The translations under genes and the position numbers were made by a program. From Conoideocrella luteorostrata (taxonomy: Eukaryota; Ascomycota; Sordariomycetes; Hypocreales; Clavicipitaceae): DNA of 64,000 nt. Below are positions 59,988 through 64,000 of the stretch, in pieces; position 1 is the first letter of the stretch, and every line of letters begins with the position of its first letter. The notes under the pieces are model-generated. The model was not told the DNA's origin, searched no databases, and was given only the letters and a program-made list of their open reading frames with translations. Location of the stretch: positions 1 to 64,000 of the forward strand of contig JASWJB010000031.1 of NCBI GenBank assembly GCA_032433595.1, written 5' to 3'.

Positions 59988-60396
59988 ATGAGATACAATA
60001 TCATAGGGCAATTTCTGTTGTAATGATTATTTGTTGTTTCAGTGCTTATTATGGCGATCATCGTAAATAAGTGATGAGTGGAGATGTAAAGAACCATTAA
60101 TGTATGTACCAGTATCCCCCCGGAAAGCTTACATGCATTACTGTGAGCTGTCCCAAGGCTTCAAGCAGCGGGCATCTGTTCTGCACTAGTTTGAGTCGGA
60201 TATTTCTTACTTAATCTCGCACCTCCTCCACCCGATATCATGTCGTTCAGCTCTATCAGGCCACGCTTGCAAACAATAATTTATTGCTGTGACTTAAAAT
60301 GGTAAATGCATCGCTATAATGGCCATGAAAAATAACATAAAAACCCTCATAGGTTTCCAAGCATGCAAGTGACCTTTTCCCTCGTGGTATCTCAAT
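59988..60396. other. Convergent spacer
   Basis: About 0.4 kb of AT-rich DNA between two 3' ends. No feature seen. Confidence 0.5.
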
Positions 60397-61377
60397 CTAT
60401 ATCCAGGCACCGTCTACCTGATATACACTCCCACTAACAAAGGTGCTCTCCGGGCCCAGCAAGAAGACGATAACATTGGCAGTTTCTTCCGAGGTGCCTT
60501 GTCTCTTGAAAGCAGAGGGGTCATCAAATGCGGCATCCTTGGGCCTGCCACTAGCATCCCAATTCTTCTGCATAAGTGGCGTGTAAATGGCACCCGGAGC
60601 GACGGAATTGACACGAATCTCGCGGTCGCCATTTTCAAGAGCGGCGGCTTTCGTGAGGCCGATTATGCCATGTTTGCTGGCATCATAGGCTGCGTGTTTT
60701 GCGAACCCTACGTACAATGGTTAGCAGTCTTGCTTTGTCAAGATATCAAGACCAAGTCAAATCCGTGCCATATGCTCACCCTTGACTCCATGGATCGAAG
60801 AAACATTGACAATGGATCCGCCATCCACAATGTGCCGCAGTTGCGCGCGCAAGCAATACATGGTCCCTGTCAAATTGACCCCAATGATCTTATCCCACTC
60901 TTCATCTTCTAGTTCCGCTACAGATGCAATACCATGCGCTTTGCCGATAACGCCAGCGACATTCGCGGCGCCATCTAGCCGACCGTACTTCTCAACAATG
61001 GATGCAATCCAGTTGTCGACCTGGGTTCTTTTTGCAACGTCCACCTTGGTAATCATGTATGGAGCGCCCAGACCACCAAAATACTTTTCAGCCGACTTCA
61101 TCGCCTCGGGATCCACGTCTGCGATACACACTGTTGCGCCCTTTCGTGACAGAGATTGCGCAGTTGCTAGTCCAATGCCACTGGCGCCGCCGGTGATGGC
61201 GTACACCTTGCCCTTTAATGGCCAGTACGACACCCCATTTGTTTGTGTCATCTTGGTGGAAAGCGTCGATGATACGCCGCCAACGGAAGGCGCCTGATCT
61301 TGAGAAAACTGCCGTATCTTCACGTCAAGTTGTTCCAGCTCTGGTGTGGAATGAACGCTGGCCTTGATGTCTGTCAT
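60397..61377 (-). CDS. Short-chain dehydrogenase/reductase (classical SDR)
   Basis: Exons 61377-60780 and 60707-60397 give 302 aa. The cofactor motif TGGASGIG, the NVAG element (AANVAGVIG), catalytic Ser in VNVSSIHGVKG, and the YxxxK as YDASKHG are all present; the ending FVSGSVYQVDGAWI is typical of FabG-like classical SDRs. Acidic residues after beta-2 (IADVD) suggest NAD(H) preference. About 55 residues precede the fold; an internal start at MTQTNGVSYW would shorten it to 260 aa. No signal peptide. The substrate is unknown. Divergent from the O-methyltransferase across 1.4 kb; the two could act on the same secondary metabolite, but nothing else supports that. Confidence 0.92.
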
Positions 61378-62825
61378 GAATTCAGAGAGGAGGAAATCGA
61401 CACACGATGTTTAAACAGTGGGCAAGCGCAATAAACGTTTCGACAAAACGCTGCGATTATATTCATGAAAGGATGACGCCAGGTCCTATAGATAGAAGGC
61501 GAAATTCTTTTCCCATCTACGGAGCACTTGTATGTGCGGGTACCGTAGGGAATAAATAAAACAGGCACGACGGACCTCTTCCGTGGCGGCTATCACAGGA
61601 AAAGGCCTCCTCAGCAGATGTTTTGCCTATCTTGCCTATAACTGACCCACAACCTGGACACCAGGTGCGGCTGTCTATGCATTCTGCGTCATTTCTTCCG
61701 TGATGCCAACAGATTTACGCAGCAATTCCCGAAGGATGGTTGTGCCCCTCGGCGTCGTTGACTATTATAGGCAATAGTTGCCCTCGCTAAAACCGGAGTA
61801 AAAGCTGAATGGACTGCTGGATCGTCTTTTCTCCGGTTTCTTCAGGCCAATCTGTAAACCGGTGACAGCTGTCGAATAATAAATAGTCCTTGTCTTGTGT
61901 AGTGGGGTAGCAGTATGCGAGGTGTTTGAGTGTTCAAATACCCGACGGCAGAAATTCCACTCCCAGAGCAAGCTAGTTGCGGGCTTGATCGACTTGGCCC
62001 CCTCCCACCAAAGTCACGCAATTGATGGGAAATCTTCCATCGCGCGCTCCCTACACATGTCGTTGAGCCGTATGTCTCATTGTTGCCCGGCGCGAGTCCC
62101 GAATCGGACGGTTCCCTAACAGGATTCACAGCCTGTGCCTGTCATTACCATGGAATGCTCTTGCCCGAGATTGGCTCAAATAATTTATGCGGATTACTTA
62201 GAGCATATTATGAATTAAATCTTGGTCTCTACATGATGATCTTCCGGATGTTTGCCTCCGACCTGTTCGAAAATGGGCAGCAATACATCGATCCGTACGC
62301 GGTATACGTAACCCACTAAGGCTGTCCAAACCCCTGACGCTGGCACGTCAGGGGCCGGTTCTAAGTCACCGGTTCAGATAGTGCGGATGAGAGCATTTTT
62401 GGAGAACTTACCGATGAATTCAATGCTTTATATTGCGTTGGCCAATTGGAGAAACAGTGCAGTAGCGAAAGACTCAGTAAAAGCACTTGAAAAGTTAGCT
62501 AGTGATGATTAAAGGCGACTTGCCCGCAGCAAGGGCAGCGGGCATATGCGTATTCACTATTGAAGTTATCCATCCGATCTTACATGTAACTATTTGGGCA
62601 ACGGACATTTACTGCGTTCGCACTCTTCGAAATATCTAGGAACTATTGCGTAGCGGTAATTACGATGGACGGCTACTGAGACTGAACCCGAAGTGGGGTA
62701 ATTGACGCCCTTTAATAACAGCGAGGTCTCCAAATCATAAATGCCTTTCCTTTTACTTCATAGCGAGGCTTTGAAAATCAACTTCACTCTTCAAGTTGAT
62801 CTGCGCAGTTTTAAAACTCCCAAAC
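61378..62825. other. Divergent intergenic region (SDR/O-methyltransferase)
   Basis: 1.4 kb. No repeat or gene of note. It contains short frames and a GC-rich inverted stretch near 62330-62356 (CCTGACGCTGGCACGTCAGGGG) that can form a hairpin. Confidence 0.55.
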
Positions 62826-63601
62826 ATGGCATCACAGCAACATTCGGTCTATGTGCCTCCCGCGGAGAACGTCATGCAAGCTGTCCCCTCTCATATCCGC
62901 TCCCTCCTCGACAAACTTCACGTCGAATCCGCCCAGCAGGAATCGAAGATCCCAAAGAGCGATTTCCAAGGTCACCCACAAGCCGAAGTGATGCGCGATA
63001 AGTTTATCGCTCTTGACCAAGACAAGTCGCAGTACGTGTATGCTCTCTGCCGTGCCACCAATGCGCGCACCATTGTCGAAGCTGGAACTTCCTTCGGCGT
63101 CAGTACCATCTATCTGGCTTTGGCTGCTGCGGCGAACGCAGCTCGCGGAGGCAAACCGGCAAGAGTTATTGCCACGGAGCACGAGCCCACCAAGGCTGCA
63201 AAAGCAAGAGAGTACTGGAATGAATGTGGGAAAGACGTGGCGGAAGTAATTGATCTCCGTGAGGGAGATCTACGGGAGACGCTGAAAGAGAATCTCCATG
63301 ATGTAGATCTCTTGCTTTTGGATAGTAAGTCCACTGATACTGTGCGCAATTCGATATAAATGAACTTTTAAAACTGATGGCGAGAAAAGTCTGGACACCA
63401 ATGGCGCTTCCAACTCTTCAAGTGGTGCAGCCTAAGATGCGTCCTGGCGCTGTGGTTATCACCGACAACACCATTAGTTCGGCTACGGGTTACAAAGATC
63501 TACTAGAGTATCTGCGTGGTCCAGAAAGCCCGTTCATTAATCTTACCCTGCCATACAATAACGGCCTCGAGATGAGTATTTATGCTCCGAGTCAGTCTTA
63601 A
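62826..63601 (+). CDS. SAM-dependent O-methyltransferase (class I, COMT/YrrM-like)
   Basis: Exons 62826-63324 and 63390-63601 give 236 aa. The start MASQQHSVYVPP is the nearest ATG with a compact N-terminus; upstream in-frame codons are not family-like. The SAM-binding motif is TIVEAGTSFGVSTIYLA, followed by RVIATEHEPTKAAKAREYW and the acidic DVDLLLLDI, which is completed across the intron by WTPMALPTLQVVQPKMRPGAV. ITDNT is the expected metal-binding DN motif. Such enzymes methylate catechol-like hydroxyls or other small acceptors. Length is normal. The substrate is unknown; the nearest enzyme gene is the divergent SDR. Confidence 0.92.
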
Positions 63602-64000
63602 ACGAATCAAGCTTGCCTGGATACGTACTCGCGCCGAACCGAGTGCGAGTGCGTTCATATAGAGCAAACTATACGGGAAACAACTTTATCTTTTAAGTAT
63701 TAAAACTCAACAATTATTCCAAATTTGAGATCCATACCCTAATTATATCTATTTCACTAAACCCGATTCCTGTTCGAGCGCCGTCTACATCGTATTAAGA
63801 GCCACTCATAACTCAGAGACGTGTTTCAAAACCATCATTTCTTCCGCCTGCATTTGAATCCTGCATCCTGGAAATATGTCCAGAAACCCATGACAGTGTG
63901 ATATTACTGGTATGGATTGTTGTTATTGCCAATCAAGTTTGGCGACCCACGAGTACCACCTCCAACCTGGTCCTTGGTAGCAGACTCAATAAGATGGTCC
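63602..64000. other. Downstream region at window edge
   Basis: About 0.4 kb after the O-methyltransferase. AT-rich, with no feature seen; a neighbouring gene may begin beyond the window. Confidence 0.5.

Overview
The window is nuclear DNA of a filamentous ascomycete (Pezizomycotina; Sordariomycetes/Hypocreales is my best guess, not proven). Most genes carry short GT-AG introns of about 40-105 bp with CTAAC/CTGAC-like branch points. The families are typical of moulds: Zn2Cys6 regulators, a bZIP-DUF3425 protein, a CFEM/Pth11-like receptor, microsomal P450s, a proteinase K-like subtilase and acetamidase-type amidases. I found no tRNA, rRNA, CRISPR array or intact transposon. Exon structures were worked out by hand from splice signals, reading phase and family conservation.

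Layout. 0-10 kb: a Zn2Cys6 regulator (-), a Rieske oxygenase (-), a bZIP regulator (-) and a divergent SDR (+). 10-25 kb: a P450 (+), a GNAT acetyltransferase (-), an amidase (+), a Zn2Cys6 regulator (+), an unusual hexokinase-like protein (-), a divergent Zn2Cys6 regulator (+) and a secreted subtilase (-). 26-38 kb: a Zn2Cys6 regulator (-), a CFEM receptor (+), a formate/nitrite transporter (+), a broken cysteine-rich secreted-protein gene (+) and the housekeeping gene SRP54 (+). 39-50 kb: an HD-hydrolase/nucleotide-kinase fusion (-), a P450 relic (+), an intact nine-exon P450 (+), a second amidase (-) and a Zn2Cys6 regulator (-). 51-64 kb: an MFS permease (+), an XlnR-related regulator (-), a small secreted protein (+), an SDR (-) and an O-methyltransferase (+).

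The region reads as an accessory, catabolic and environment-facing segment around a few core genes such as SRP54. It has seven transcription-factor genes, two amidases each next to a Zn2Cys6 gene, several oxidoreductases and three transport or sensing membrane proteins. I do not see one contiguous biosynthetic cluster: there is no PKS, NRPS or terpene synthase. The most unusual gene is the fused HD-domain/nucleoside-monophosphate-kinase protein. Two pseudogenes carry stops compatible with C-to-T or G-to-A change, and intergenic DNA is sprinkled with a short TACTCCGTA motif.
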